This document shows, piece after piece, positions 5,580-11,495 of a stretch of DNA of 16,840 nucleotides. Under the pieces are notes generated by a model. That model saw nothing but the letters and a program-made list of their open reading frames with translations. It ran no database searches and was not told the DNA's origin. A program made the translations under genes and the position numbers. Numbering within the stretch: position 1 is the stretch's first letter; each line of letters opens with the position of its first letter. Source of the DNA: Nitriliruptoraceae bacterium (GTDB taxonomy: Bacteria > Actinomycetota > Nitriliruptoria > Nitriliruptorales > Nitriliruptoraceae); contig SLDB01000029.1 of the NCBI GenBank assembly GCA_007125475.1, forward strand, positions 1-16,840, written 5' to 3'.

Positions 5580-6689
5580 CTACCGGTGCTCGGCCTCGAG
5601 CTCGTCGGCGAGGCGGCGCAGTCCGGCCTCGCGTTCACGCAGCTGCCGCACCTCCCGCTCCAGTCGACGGCGCATCGCCGACGTCTCGGCGACCGCCGGA
5701 CCCAGCAGCTCGGGCCCCTCCCCCGCCCAGGCCGGGCACACCTCCCGGAAGTCGCACCAGTCGCACAGGCGGTTCGGGGTCGGCATGAACGCCTCGTCAC
5801 GCACCGCCGCGGCGGTGGCCAGGACCGCCTCACGCGCCGCATCCAGGTCCAGTTCGTCGCGGTGCACGGTCACGACCACCCCGGCGACGACGAAGTCCAG
5901 CGACACGGTCTCGGGGAGCGCGCCGTACAGGTGGCGGCAGGCCAGGGCGTACAGCGCCAGCTGCAGCGAGCCGGCGACGTGGCGTCGGTCACGGACCTTG
6001 CGGTTCGTCTTGTAGTCGACGACGTGGAAGGCACCGTCATCGTCGACGTCGACCCGGTCGATCGAGCCGACCACCGTGGCCTCGTGTTCGATCGGCATCT
6101 CGAACCACGCCTCGGTCGCGACCGGGAGGCGGTAGCTCCCGGCGACGCGGTGGTGGTAGCGCCGCAGCACCTCCTGGGCGTGGCGGTAGAACGCGACCTG
6201 TTCGTCACGTGGGAGGTCGGCGAACCCGCTGGAGTCCCAGTGTTCGTACAGGAACCCCAGCAGCTCCTCGACACCGGGCGGTTCCGGGAGCTTGCGGTCG
6301 TAGAACGCCTCCAGGGCAGCGTGCACCGAGGACCCGAACGACAGGTGCGGACTGGGCTTGGTGGGGAGACGGTCGATGTAGGCGTAGCGGAACTTGCGGG
6401 GACAGTTCGCGTACGTGTCGACGCGGCTGAACGACAGGCGCACCCGGCCGTGACGGTCGATGAGGGGTGCCTGCCGTGGTTCGAACTCACCGAACGTCCC
6501 CGGCGGGGCGGCGTCGACGTCGATGAGACGCACATTGGTGGCACCGCCGTCGGCGTCAACAGTTGCCGGTGGGTCGGCGGGTGCCGGGGCGTCGGTGGGC
6601 ACCGGTGGGTCGGTGGGTGCCGGGGCGTCGGTGGGTGCCGGGGCGTCGGTGGGTGCCGAGGCGTCGTCGGCTGCGGGGTCGGAGCTCAT
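5580..6689 (-). CDS. RecB/Cas4-like PD-(D/E)XK exonuclease with Fe-S cysteines
   Basis: The 369-aa protein has the PD-(D/E)XK core: LSFSRVDTYANCPRKFRYAYI (85-105), SFGSSVHAALEAFY (117-130, His123), GSIDRVD (208-214, Asp211), FHVVDYKTNR (221-230, Asp225 and Lys227) and LQLALYALA (242-250). Cys96 with Cys309, Cys312 and Cys318 (CDWCDFREVCP) form the four-cysteine iron-staple set of RecB-family and AddB-type nucleases. The domain stands alone, without a helicase. The C-terminus (336-368) is a predicted coiled coil. The N-terminal 50 residues are six copies of an A-P-A-P-T-D hexad, probably disordered. It is expected to process DNA in the cytosol. There is no Shine-Dalgarno before the ATG at 6687-6689; a TACGCT lies 6 nt upstream, suggesting a leaderless transcript. 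Confidence 0.87.
   Translation of the reverse strand: MSSDPAADDASAPTDAPAPTDAPAPTDPPVPTDAPAPADPPATVDADGGATNVRLIDVDAAPPGTFGEFEPRQAPLIDRHGRVRLSFSRVDTYANCPRKFRYAYIDRLPTKPSPHLSFGSSVHAALEAFYDRKLPEPPGVEELLGFLYEHWDSSGFADLPRDEQVAFYRHAQEVLRRYHHRVAGSYRLPVATEAWFEMPIEHEATVVGSIDRVDVDDDGAFHVVDYKTNRKVRDRRHVAGSLQLALYALACRHLYGALPETVSLDFVVAGVVVTVHRDELDLDAAREAVLATAAAVRDEAFMPTPNRLCDWCDFREVCPAWAGEGPELLGPAVAETSAMRRRLEREVRQLREREAGLRRLADELEAEHR
6555..6662. repeat. 18-bp tandem array inside the nuclease gene (six Ala/Pro/Thr/Asp hexads)
   Basis: Six 18-bp units encode residues 10-45 of the nuclease: ASAPTD, APAPTD, APAPTD, PPVPTD, APAPAD, PPATVD. The middle units are nearly identical at DNA level and the outer ones have diverged. 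Because the unit is a multiple of three, gain or loss of copies keeps the frame. Confidence 0.92.
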
Positions 6690-6695
6690 GGCGGG

Positions 6696-6701
6696 AGCGT
6701 A
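6696..6701 (-). promoter_or_regulatory. Candidate -10 element for a leaderless nuclease transcript
   Basis: TACGCT on the minus strand ends 6 nt before the nuclease ATG, where a -10 element would place the transcript start at the A of the start codon. No convincing -35 is seen and no ribosome-binding site is present. Confidence 0.3.
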
Positions 6702-6757
6702 ACGACCTGATCATGGTGGCCGGCGGAGGGTTCCGCGCCGTCGACGGCCGGGCGACC

Positions 6758-7558
6758 CTACGCCCTGGCGGCGAGTGCCAGCACCTCGTCGTGCAGCCGG
6801 CCGTTGCTGCTCAACGCCGAGCCGCCATCGGCGGTCCGCACCCCGGAGAGGTCGGTGAACCGCCCACCGGCGGCCTCGACGACGACCTTCACCGCGGCGA
6901 GGTCCCACACCTTGACCTCGGCCTCCACGGCGACGTCGGTGCTCCCGGCGGCGACCAGGCAGTGCTGCCAGAAGTCGCCGTACCCCCGTACCCGCTGCGC
7001 CCGGGCCGAGAGCTCGGTCACCAGCGGCAGCCGTCCCTCGGCCGCGAACAGCTCCAGGCCCCCGAACGCCACCTCGGCGGCACCCAGGTCGGCGACGTCG
7101 CTGACGGTGATGGCACGGCCATCCTGGCGCGCACCACCCCCGACGACGCCGTCCCACCTCGACGCCAGCGCCGGAGCCGAGACGACACCGGCGACCTCCT
7201 GCCCGTCGAGGCGCACCGCGATCAACGTCGCGAACACCGGGTTGCCCTTCACGAAGTTCGTGGTGCCGTCGATCGGGTCGATCACCCAGGTGGGCGCATC
7301 CTCGTCGCCCTGGCGTCCCGCCTCCTCGCCCAGCACGGCGTGACCCGGGTACCGGGCGGCGATCTCACGGCGGAGCGCCGACTCGACACCCTCGTCGACG
7401 GCGGTGACCCAGCTGCCATCGGTCTTGGTCCGGACGTCGAGGTGACGCCGGAACGACGCCATCGTCAGTGCGTCGGCGACGTCGGCCAGCTCGGCGGCCG
7501 CGTCACGCCATTCGAGGGCCCGCCCGTCACGGCCGGCCTCGTCGACCGAGGTGCTCAC
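6758..7558 (-). CDS. Inositol monophosphatase-family phosphatase, probably histidinol-phosphatase
   Basis: The 266-aa protein has the complete IMPase-family metal site: GEE at 77-79, WVIDPIDGTTNFV (91-103, Asp94 and Asp97) and the C-terminal VWDLAAVKVVVEAAGG (217-232, Asp219). The length and the KTDGSWVTAVDEGVE and GYGDFWQHCLVAAGSTDVAVE segments fit the actinobacterial HisN-type histidinol-phosphate phosphatase subgroup better than inositol phosphatases. However, substrate prediction within this family is unreliable, and no other his genes are near. The reaction is Mg-dependent phosphomonoester hydrolysis in the cytosol. GTG at 7556-7558 overlaps the upstream stop (GTGA) and has no own Shine-Dalgarno, so translation is coupled to the 155-aa unknown gene. 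Confidence 0.85.
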   Translation of the reverse strand: MSTSVDEAGRDGRALEWRDAAAELADVADALTMASFRRHLDVRTKTDGSWVTAVDEGVESALRREIAARYPGHAVLGEEAGRQGDEDAPTWVIDPIDGTTNFVKGNPVFATLIAVRLDGQEVAGVVSAPALASRWDGVVGGGARQDGRAITVSDVADLGAAEVAFGGLELFAAEGRLPLVTELSARAQRVRGYGDFWQHCLVAAGSTDVAVEAEVKVWDLAAVKVVVEAAGGRFTDLSGVRTADGGSALSSNGRLHDEVLALAARA

Positions 7559-8022
7559 CAGTCGAACGTCATGCCGTCGAACCGGAGGATGATGTCGTTG
7601 GGCTGCACCGTGAGGACGACCTCCTCACGCGGCACCCACAGCGGGATGCAGGGGCCCTGACCGGCGTGACCCATCAGGCAGATCTGGATCTTGCCTTCCT
7701 GGTCGACCCCGATGATCTGCCGGGCGTAGCTGAGCAGCTCGTGGAACTCGGCGGACCCTGCCCGGCGCTTCTGGTAGGCGGTCGCCCACCGCGACTCGGA
7801 TCGTCCGTAGTTCGCGATCACCTGCCCGGGGGAGAGCTTGGTGATCCCGGTCAGCGACCGGACCACCTTCAACGCCTTGTCCTGCTTGGGCGCCTTGCCG
7901 ACGCGCACGGCGGCATCGGGTTCCTTGAGACGGCCTGGCAGGTCCTCGAGCTCGAAGTTCCCGGCGGCCTTGGCCGCCTTCTGTCGCTCGACGGGGATCT
8001 GGACCTCGGTCTTGGTGGCCAC
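7555..8022 (-). CDS. Conserved-looking protein of unknown function, 155 aa
   Basis: I do not recognise this family. The GTG at 8020-8022 has GGAG 5 nt before it and gives MATKTEVQIPVERQKAAKAAGNFELEDLPGRL; the frame upstream of it has only low-complexity composition. The N-terminal 55 residues are basic and polar. The middle (AGSAEFHELLSYARQIIGVDQEGKIQICLMGHAGQGPCIPLWV, 88-130) alternates helix and strand. The end, PREEVVLTVQPNDIILRFDGMTFDW, looks like a compact beta structure. There are two cysteines (115, 125) and no signal peptide or membrane segment. It is coupled by a 4-nt overlap to the phosphatase. It lies first after a long gap rich in palindromes, so it probably heads a transcript. 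Confidence 0.72.
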   Translation of the reverse strand: MATKTEVQIPVERQKAAKAAGNFELEDLPGRLKEPDAAVRVGKAPKQDKALKVVRSLTGITKLSPGQVIANYGRSESRWATAYQKRRAGSAEFHELLSYARQIIGVDQEGKIQICLMGHAGQGPCIPLWVPREEVVLTVQPNDIILRFDGMTFDW

Positions 8023-8062
8023 CGGGACTCCAACATGTCTGGATCGGGGGGACGGCACATCG

Positions 8063-8085
8063 GTGACGTGCGTCACGTCGTGACG
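8063..8085. promoter_or_regulatory. Overlapping palindromes upstream of the 155-aa gene (operator candidate)
   Basis: GTGACG-TG-CGTCAC (8063-8076) overlaps CGTCACG-T-CGTGACG (8071-8085), giving three alternating half-sites. It lies about 40 bp upstream of the GTG of the 155-aa gene, a typical operator position. The binding protein is unknown. Confidence 0.45.
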
Positions 8086-8231
8086 GGGTGTCGAGGAGCG
8101 TGGACGGTTCCGGGTGGGAACCGATGCACGGCGCGGACGCTCGACGCTGGCGCTGCTCGGACGCGGTGCGGCGCGGTCCGAGGGTGCGGGCCGCGTGGTG
8201 CCTCCACCCCGGAGGATACGGGCCACGCGGC

Positions 8232-8263
8232 GGGCGCGACACCGTCCGGGCGCGACACCGTCC
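8232..8263. repeat. Perfect 16-bp tandem duplication
   Basis: GGGCGCGACACCGTCC occurs twice in direct succession (8232-8247 and 8248-8263) with no mismatch, in a region without a gene. Confidence 0.93.
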
Positions 8264-8357
8264 CCGACGCACCGGGCCGATCGGCCCCCTCCTACCGGAC
8301 GTAGTCACGTGCCGACGAATCGTTACCGTACGTAGTGGCGCCATCAGCCATGGATCC

Positions 8358-8434
8358 CCGGGCGGAGGTCCCGGAGCGGTCCGTCGATCGGCGCCGGGCG
8401 GCCCCAGGTAGTCCCCCCTCACGCCTGGGGCCGC
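8358..8434 (+). ncRNA. Candidate structured RNA: two stem-loops, one with a six-cytosine loop
   Basis: A perfect 11-bp stem GCGGCCCCAGG (8398-8408) / CCTGGGGCCGC (8424-8434) encloses a 15-nt loop that, on the plus strand, contains six consecutive C followed by TC. A smaller upstream hairpin CCGGG/CCCGG (8358-8374) shows CGGAGGT in its loop, partly complementary to the C-rich loop. C6 loops are the hallmark of the actinobacterial 6C RNA, but that motif has two C-rich hairpins and only one is seen here. Alternatively the long stem is the terminator of the minus-strand tRNA-Glu transcript, which ends about 130 nt before it; there is no T-run on either strand. Confidence 0.35.
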
Positions 8435-8566
8435 TTCATGTCGACGATCGGCCCTCACGTCCGACACGCGGCGTTCGGTGCCAGGCGATCGTCGGTCAGC
8501 TCGAACACAACGACAGAACGACGCTGATCGTGGCTCCGCCGCGCCGGTCCGGGGCGTGGAGAAGGT

Positions 8567-8642
8567 TGGTACCCCCGACCGGATTCGAACCGGCGTCACC
8601 ACCTTGAAAGGGTGGGATCCTAGGCCGCTGGACGACGGGGGC
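8567..8642 (-). tRNA. tRNA-Glu, anticodon TTC
   Basis: The minus strand folds as a complete cloverleaf: acceptor GCCCCCG paired with CGGGGGT (G1-U72 wobble, as in actinobacterial tRNA-Glu), anticodon stem CCACC/GGTGG around CTTTCAA (anticodon TTC at 8606-8608) and T-arm CCGGTTCGAATCCGG. Discriminator A and the 3' CCA are encoded (8567-8570); without CCA the gene ends at 8570. The total is 76 nt. It lies 30 nt after the lnt stop. A TAGCCT overlapping that stop (8670-8675) could be its -10, though no good -35 is seen, so read-through from lnt is equally possible. Confidence 0.97.
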
Positions 8643-8672
8643 GTGACCGCGAGTTCGCGGCACGCGTGGAGG

Positions 8673-10391
8673 CTAGCGGTCGGCACCGTGCGGGATCGAG
8701 CCGCGGGCCTCGTCGTTCGGGCCGCGGCCGTCACCGGACGAACCGGCGCCGGTCCCGTCCGAACCGCCGACCGCGTCGTTCGCGTCCCGACCCGCCCTCG
8801 ACGCCGCCGGGCGATCGCGACGCCGCCAGTCGATCACGCCCACCACGAGGGCGACCACCACCGCGATCCGCCCGATCCAGCCGACGACGTCACCGACGAC
8901 CAGGTACGGGGTCAACCCGGCGACCAGCGGCACCGACGAACGGATCGAGTCGACGGTGAACAGGTCGGTGTCCTGATGGGTGCCGCCGTCGGGGTCGACG
9001 AACGCCGAGCTCCCGGTCAGCGCGGCGTGCACCACCCACCGGCCCGTCTCGACCGCCCGCAACTGACTCTGGGCCAGGTGCTGGGCCGGTTCGGCCGAGT
9101 CCCCGAAGGAGGCGTCGTTGGTCACCGTGATCACGATCTGCGCGGGGTCGTCGTCGGCCAGGATGTTCTCGGCGACGACGTCGGAGAACTTCGTCTCGAA
9201 GCAGATGATCACCGCGGCCTTCACCCCGTCAGCCACCTCGACGTTGTGGGGTTCGTCGGCCGGGAGCGCGTCACGGGGGATCTGCTCCAAGGGCGGGAAC
9301 CAGTCCAGGAGGTCACGAGCCGGGATGTACTCCCCGAACGGGACCAGGCGCCGTTTGACGTAGCGGTCGACCTCGTTCAGCCCCCCCTCGTACACCGACG
9401 CCGCCACGTAGCGGTTCTCGGCCGGCTCTGGGCCGTCCAACGTCACCCCCGACAGCAGCACCCCGACGACCTCGGCGGTCTCGTCGGCGCGCTCACCGAG
9501 CTGCTCGCCACGCGCCGAGTGGGGGTCGCGGTCCAGGGAGGATTCCGGCCAGACGGTGAGGTCGGGAACCCCGTCACGGTCCACCGCCGCGAGGGTCTCG
9601 TCGCGCAGCGCGGTCGCGATGCGCAGCGGCGGATCCGGGTCGGGGGTGTCGTCCTCCCAGTGCCGGACGTCGTTGCCCTGCACGGCCAGGACATCGAGGG
9701 TGCCGTCCTCGGCCGGCGGCTCGACGGTGGCCAGCACCGACACCAGCAGCGCACCGACGAAGATCACCAGCGGTCGTCGGGTACCGCCCAGGGCCTGCTC
9801 GACACGGCCGCCGTCGCGGTCACGGACGGCCCGGAGCGTCGCCATCGCCGCCATCGCGGCGGCGACCGAGATCAGCACCACCAGGAACGTTATGCCGCGG
9901 CCACCGAGGATCCGGGCCAGCGGCAGCAGCCACGAACCGTCGACGTGGGCGTACTCGATCGCGCCCCACTCGAAGCCGTTCAACGGGAACGTCCCCCGCC
10001 AGGCATCGATCCCCGTCCAGACGGCTGCGGCCGCGAACGGCAGCCACCACCGGTCCAGGAACACCGCGACGAGGGTGCCCAGCAGGCCGAACCACAGCAC
10101 CTGCACCGCGACGAGGAGGCCCCAGCCGACGTAGCCGGCGGGGAGGATCAGCCAACCGAGCATCGGCGCGAACGCCGCCGCTCCCGCCAGGGCACCGAGT
10201 CGGAACCCCCGCACGGCCCCCCGCGGGCCCCGCCCATTGGCATGGTCGACGGCGGCGTCGAGCCACAGCGCCACGACCAGGAGTCCGGGTGCGGCGAACG
10301 ACAGCGGCCACCACCCCACCGGCGGGTGGGAGGCCAGCAGAAGGAGCCCGGCCACCGCCGCCGTGGTCGGGGCGGCGAGGTTTCGCGGCAT
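8673..10391 (-). CDS. lnt: Apolipoprotein N-acyltransferase
   Basis: The protein is 572 aa from the ATG at 10389-10391, which overlaps the upstream stop as TGATG; an in-frame start further upstream would lie inside the zinc-ribbon gene. About six hydrophobic segments fill residues 8-222. The nitrilase-like domain follows (231-480) with the catalytic triad Glu283 (VWPESSLD), Lys346 (YVKRRLVPFGEYIP) and Cys397 (VIICFETKF). A final membrane helix is at 506-521, and a hydrophilic, glycine-rich tail of about 50 residues extends beyond the usual end. Lnt transfers the third acyl chain from phospholipid to the N-terminal Cys of lipoproteins at the outer face of the cytoplasmic membrane. No other lipoprotein-maturation gene is adjacent. 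Confidence 0.95.
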   Translation of the reverse strand: MPRNLAAPTTAAVAGLLLLASHPPVGWWPLSFAAPGLLVVALWLDAAVDHANGRGPRGAVRGFRLGALAGAAAFAPMLGWLILPAGYVGWGLLVAVQVLWFGLLGTLVAVFLDRWWLPFAAAAVWTGIDAWRGTFPLNGFEWGAIEYAHVDGSWLLPLARILGGRGITFLVVLISVAAAMAAMATLRAVRDRDGGRVEQALGGTRRPLVIFVGALLVSVLATVEPPAEDGTLDVLAVQGNDVRHWEDDTPDPDPPLRIATALRDETLAAVDRDGVPDLTVWPESSLDRDPHSARGEQLGERADETAEVVGVLLSGVTLDGPEPAENRYVAASVYEGGLNEVDRYVKRRLVPFGEYIPARDLLDWFPPLEQIPRDALPADEPHNVEVADGVKAAVIICFETKFSDVVAENILADDDPAQIVITVTNDASFGDSAEPAQHLAQSQLRAVETGRWVVHAALTGSSAFVDPDGGTHQDTDLFTVDSIRSSVPLVAGLTPYLVVGDVVGWIGRIAVVVALVVGVIDWRRRDRPAASRAGRDANDAVGGSDGTGAGSSGDGRGPNDEARGSIPHGADR

Positions 10392-10858
10392 CAGGCGCAG
10401 TCGAGACAGAGCTGGCGGGTCGGCTCGGCGAGCTGGGTGTCCCGTTTCGCCATGTAGCAGGAGCGGCACACGAACTCGCCTTCCCGCAGACCTTCCACGG
10501 AGTCGTCGAGGTCCTCGACCGCCCGGACGACCTCGGGTTCCTCGTCGTCGAACGGGGCGTCGACCTCGCCCTCGTCGTCGACGGCGGCCTCGTCGTCGAA
10601 CGTCGCACCGGTCGCCGCCGCCACCGTCGATCCCGGCGTCGACGTCGTCCCGCCCGCGTCCTCGTCCTCGACGGCGGCCTCCTCGGTGTCGTCGGAGTCG
10701 ACCGATCCCGACCCGGTGGCGAACTCGTCGGCGTCGGCGTCGGCGGCGAACTCGTCGAGCTCGGCGTCGAGGGTCTCCATCGAGTCGTCCTCGAGGACGT
10801 CGGCCGCCTCGACCGGGTCGAGGGCGTCTTCGTCGTCGCGGGGAGTGCGAGAGCTCAC
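10391..10858 (-). CDS. Acidic DUF4193-like protein with C-terminal CxxC...CxxC
   Basis: The protein is 155 aa from GTG at 10856-10858, which has GAGGA about 9 nt upstream; an earlier in-frame GTG at 10918 is possible but less likely. Residues 1-125 are very rich in Asp, Glu, Ala and Thr and probably disordered. The C-terminus is EFVCRSCYMAKRDTQLAEPTRQLCLDCA (128-155), with Cys131, Cys134, Cys151 and Cys154 forming a zinc-ribbon-like pair. This ending matches the actinobacterial DUF4193 family (FxCxxCFLVxHRSQLA...CxDC) in spacing. Function is unknown; the cysteines suggest metal binding. The stop overlaps the lnt start, so the two are coupled. Confidence 0.78.
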   Translation of the reverse strand: MSSRTPRDDEDALDPVEAADVLEDDSMETLDAELDEFAADADADEFATGSGSVDSDDTEEAAVEDEDAGGTTSTPGSTVAAATGATFDDEAAVDDEGEVDAPFDDEEPEVVRAVEDLDDSVEGLREGEFVCRSCYMAKRDTQLAEPTRQLCLDCA

Positions 10859-10952
10859 GACCGGATCCTCACGTGATGGCGGCACGCTGGTGGACGTCGT
10901 ACGAGGTTGTCGGGCCACTCATCGGCGATCCGGACCACCCCGTAGGGCGCGC

Positions 10953-10982
10953 TTGGTACCAGGTCCGACCACCCGGGTGCAA
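10953..10982 (-). promoter_or_regulatory. Candidate promoter for the DUF4193-lnt unit
   Basis: TTGCAC (10977-10982) and TACCAA (10953-10958) on the minus strand are separated by 18 bp. Transcription would begin about 90 nt before the GTG at 10858. This is a match by eye to sigma-70-type elements. Confidence 0.4.
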
Positions 10983-11016
10983 GGGCCGGACGGGAAACTT
11001 CGGTCGGCGCGCATGC

Positions 11017-11051
11017 GAGACCCCGGGCGCGTGTTGTGCGCCCGGGGTCTC
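11017..11051. terminator. Strong 14-bp perfect hairpin, probable terminator
   Basis: GAGACCCCGGGCGC (11017-11030) pairs perfectly with GCGCCCGGGGTCTC (11038-11051) around a 7-nt loop. There is no T-run on either side, which is common for actinobacterial terminators. It lies about 450 bp after the amidohydrolase stop and 35 bp upstream of the DUF4193 promoter candidate, so it would insulate the downstream unit. Confidence 0.75.
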
Positions 11052-11346
11052 GGGAACGGGGACGCTGCTCCGCCGTTGGGGCCGCCCGGAGCCCGTACGG
11101 CTAGCTCCGTGCGTTGTCTACTAAGCGGGTGCGTCCCTCGACGAGGTCACCGTGAACGGTGAGGAGTCGCTCCGCACCACCGCACTCGCCGTCGCCTGTG
11201 GCTCCCTGCGTGAGGAAACCGACGACGGGAGTTGCGGCCGCTCGACTCGGCGTTCGTGCCGATCGCCCTGCTGCGGCGGAGGACCGCCCCCTCCCCGTTC
11301 GGTGCTCGTCACTGCCGGGCGGACGCAACCAGCGCGACCCGGAGTC

Positions 11347-11361
11347 GTCAAGCCGTTGACA
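11347..11361. promoter_or_regulatory. Inverted repeat over a TTGACA (operator or -35 candidate)
   Basis: GTCAA-GCCG-TTGAC is a perfect 5-bp inverted repeat, and its right arm plus the next base make a consensus -35 TTGACA on the plus strand. No good -10 follows at 17-18 bp, so promoter function is doubtful. Confidence 0.25.
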
Positions 11362-11495
11362 GACACCGGCTACCGGGATTGCGCTCGCCGCGCGAGGCGT
11401 GCACACCGGCGCCGTCCGCGGTAGGCGCGCCCGCCTCCGGACACCGCTGGTTCGACGACGGGTCGGCGCCGCCGGGTAGCGCACCGCCGCGCCTG

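Larger units (their letters stand above)
8023..8566. other. Gap of about 540 bp without a supported protein gene
   Basis: No open frame here has coding character plus a ribosome-binding site. The region holds overlapping palindromes (8063-8085), a perfect 16-bp tandem duplication (8232-8263), a perfect 14-bp palindrome GGGCCGATCGGCCC (8274-8287), a small stem-loop (8358-8374) and a perfect 11-bp stem with C6 loop (8398-8434). It probably carries the promoter of the 155-aa gene and the end of the tRNA transcript, and possibly a small RNA. Confidence 0.6.
10859..11495. other. Gap of about 640 bp without a supported protein gene
   Basis: Between the DUF4193-like start and the amidohydrolase stop I find no frame with convincing coding character. 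It contains the promoter candidate (10953-10982), the 14-bp hairpin (11017-11051), CGGAGC...GCTCCG (about 11086-11109), TCACCGT-GA-ACGGTGA (11147-11162), and GTCAA-GCCG-TTGAC (11347-11360). The last overlaps a plus-strand TTGACA. A-rich bits such as gaggaaacc (11212-11220) and the density of inverted repeats make an RNA gene possible, but I cannot match it to RNase P, tmRNA, SRP or a known riboswitch. Confidence 0.5.

Noticed and set aside
5484..6710. Long plus-strand open frame over the nuclease gene
   Set aside because: It has no domain and a repetitive valine/glycine end produced by the antisense of the 18-bp array.
8567..8642. tRNA-Glu as an integration site of a mobile element
   Set aside because: There is no integrase, no second copy of the tRNA 3' end in the window, and the flanking genes look like ordinary chromosome.
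8478..10457. 659-codon plus-strand open frame running through tRNA-Glu and lnt
   Set aside because: It crosses a tRNA and is antisense to a catalytic-triad-bearing lnt; its composition (His, Arg, Asp, Gln) is not protein-like.
11017..11051. Hairpin as a riboswitch or attenuator of the DUF4193 gene
   Set aside because: It lies upstream of the best promoter candidate and has a simple perfect stem, so a terminator for incoming transcription is the simpler reading.
11152..11424. Small plus-strand open frame in the 640-bp gap
   Set aside because: Composition is Arg/Pro/Cys-rich with no domain; the GTG has only a weak GAGG upstream.
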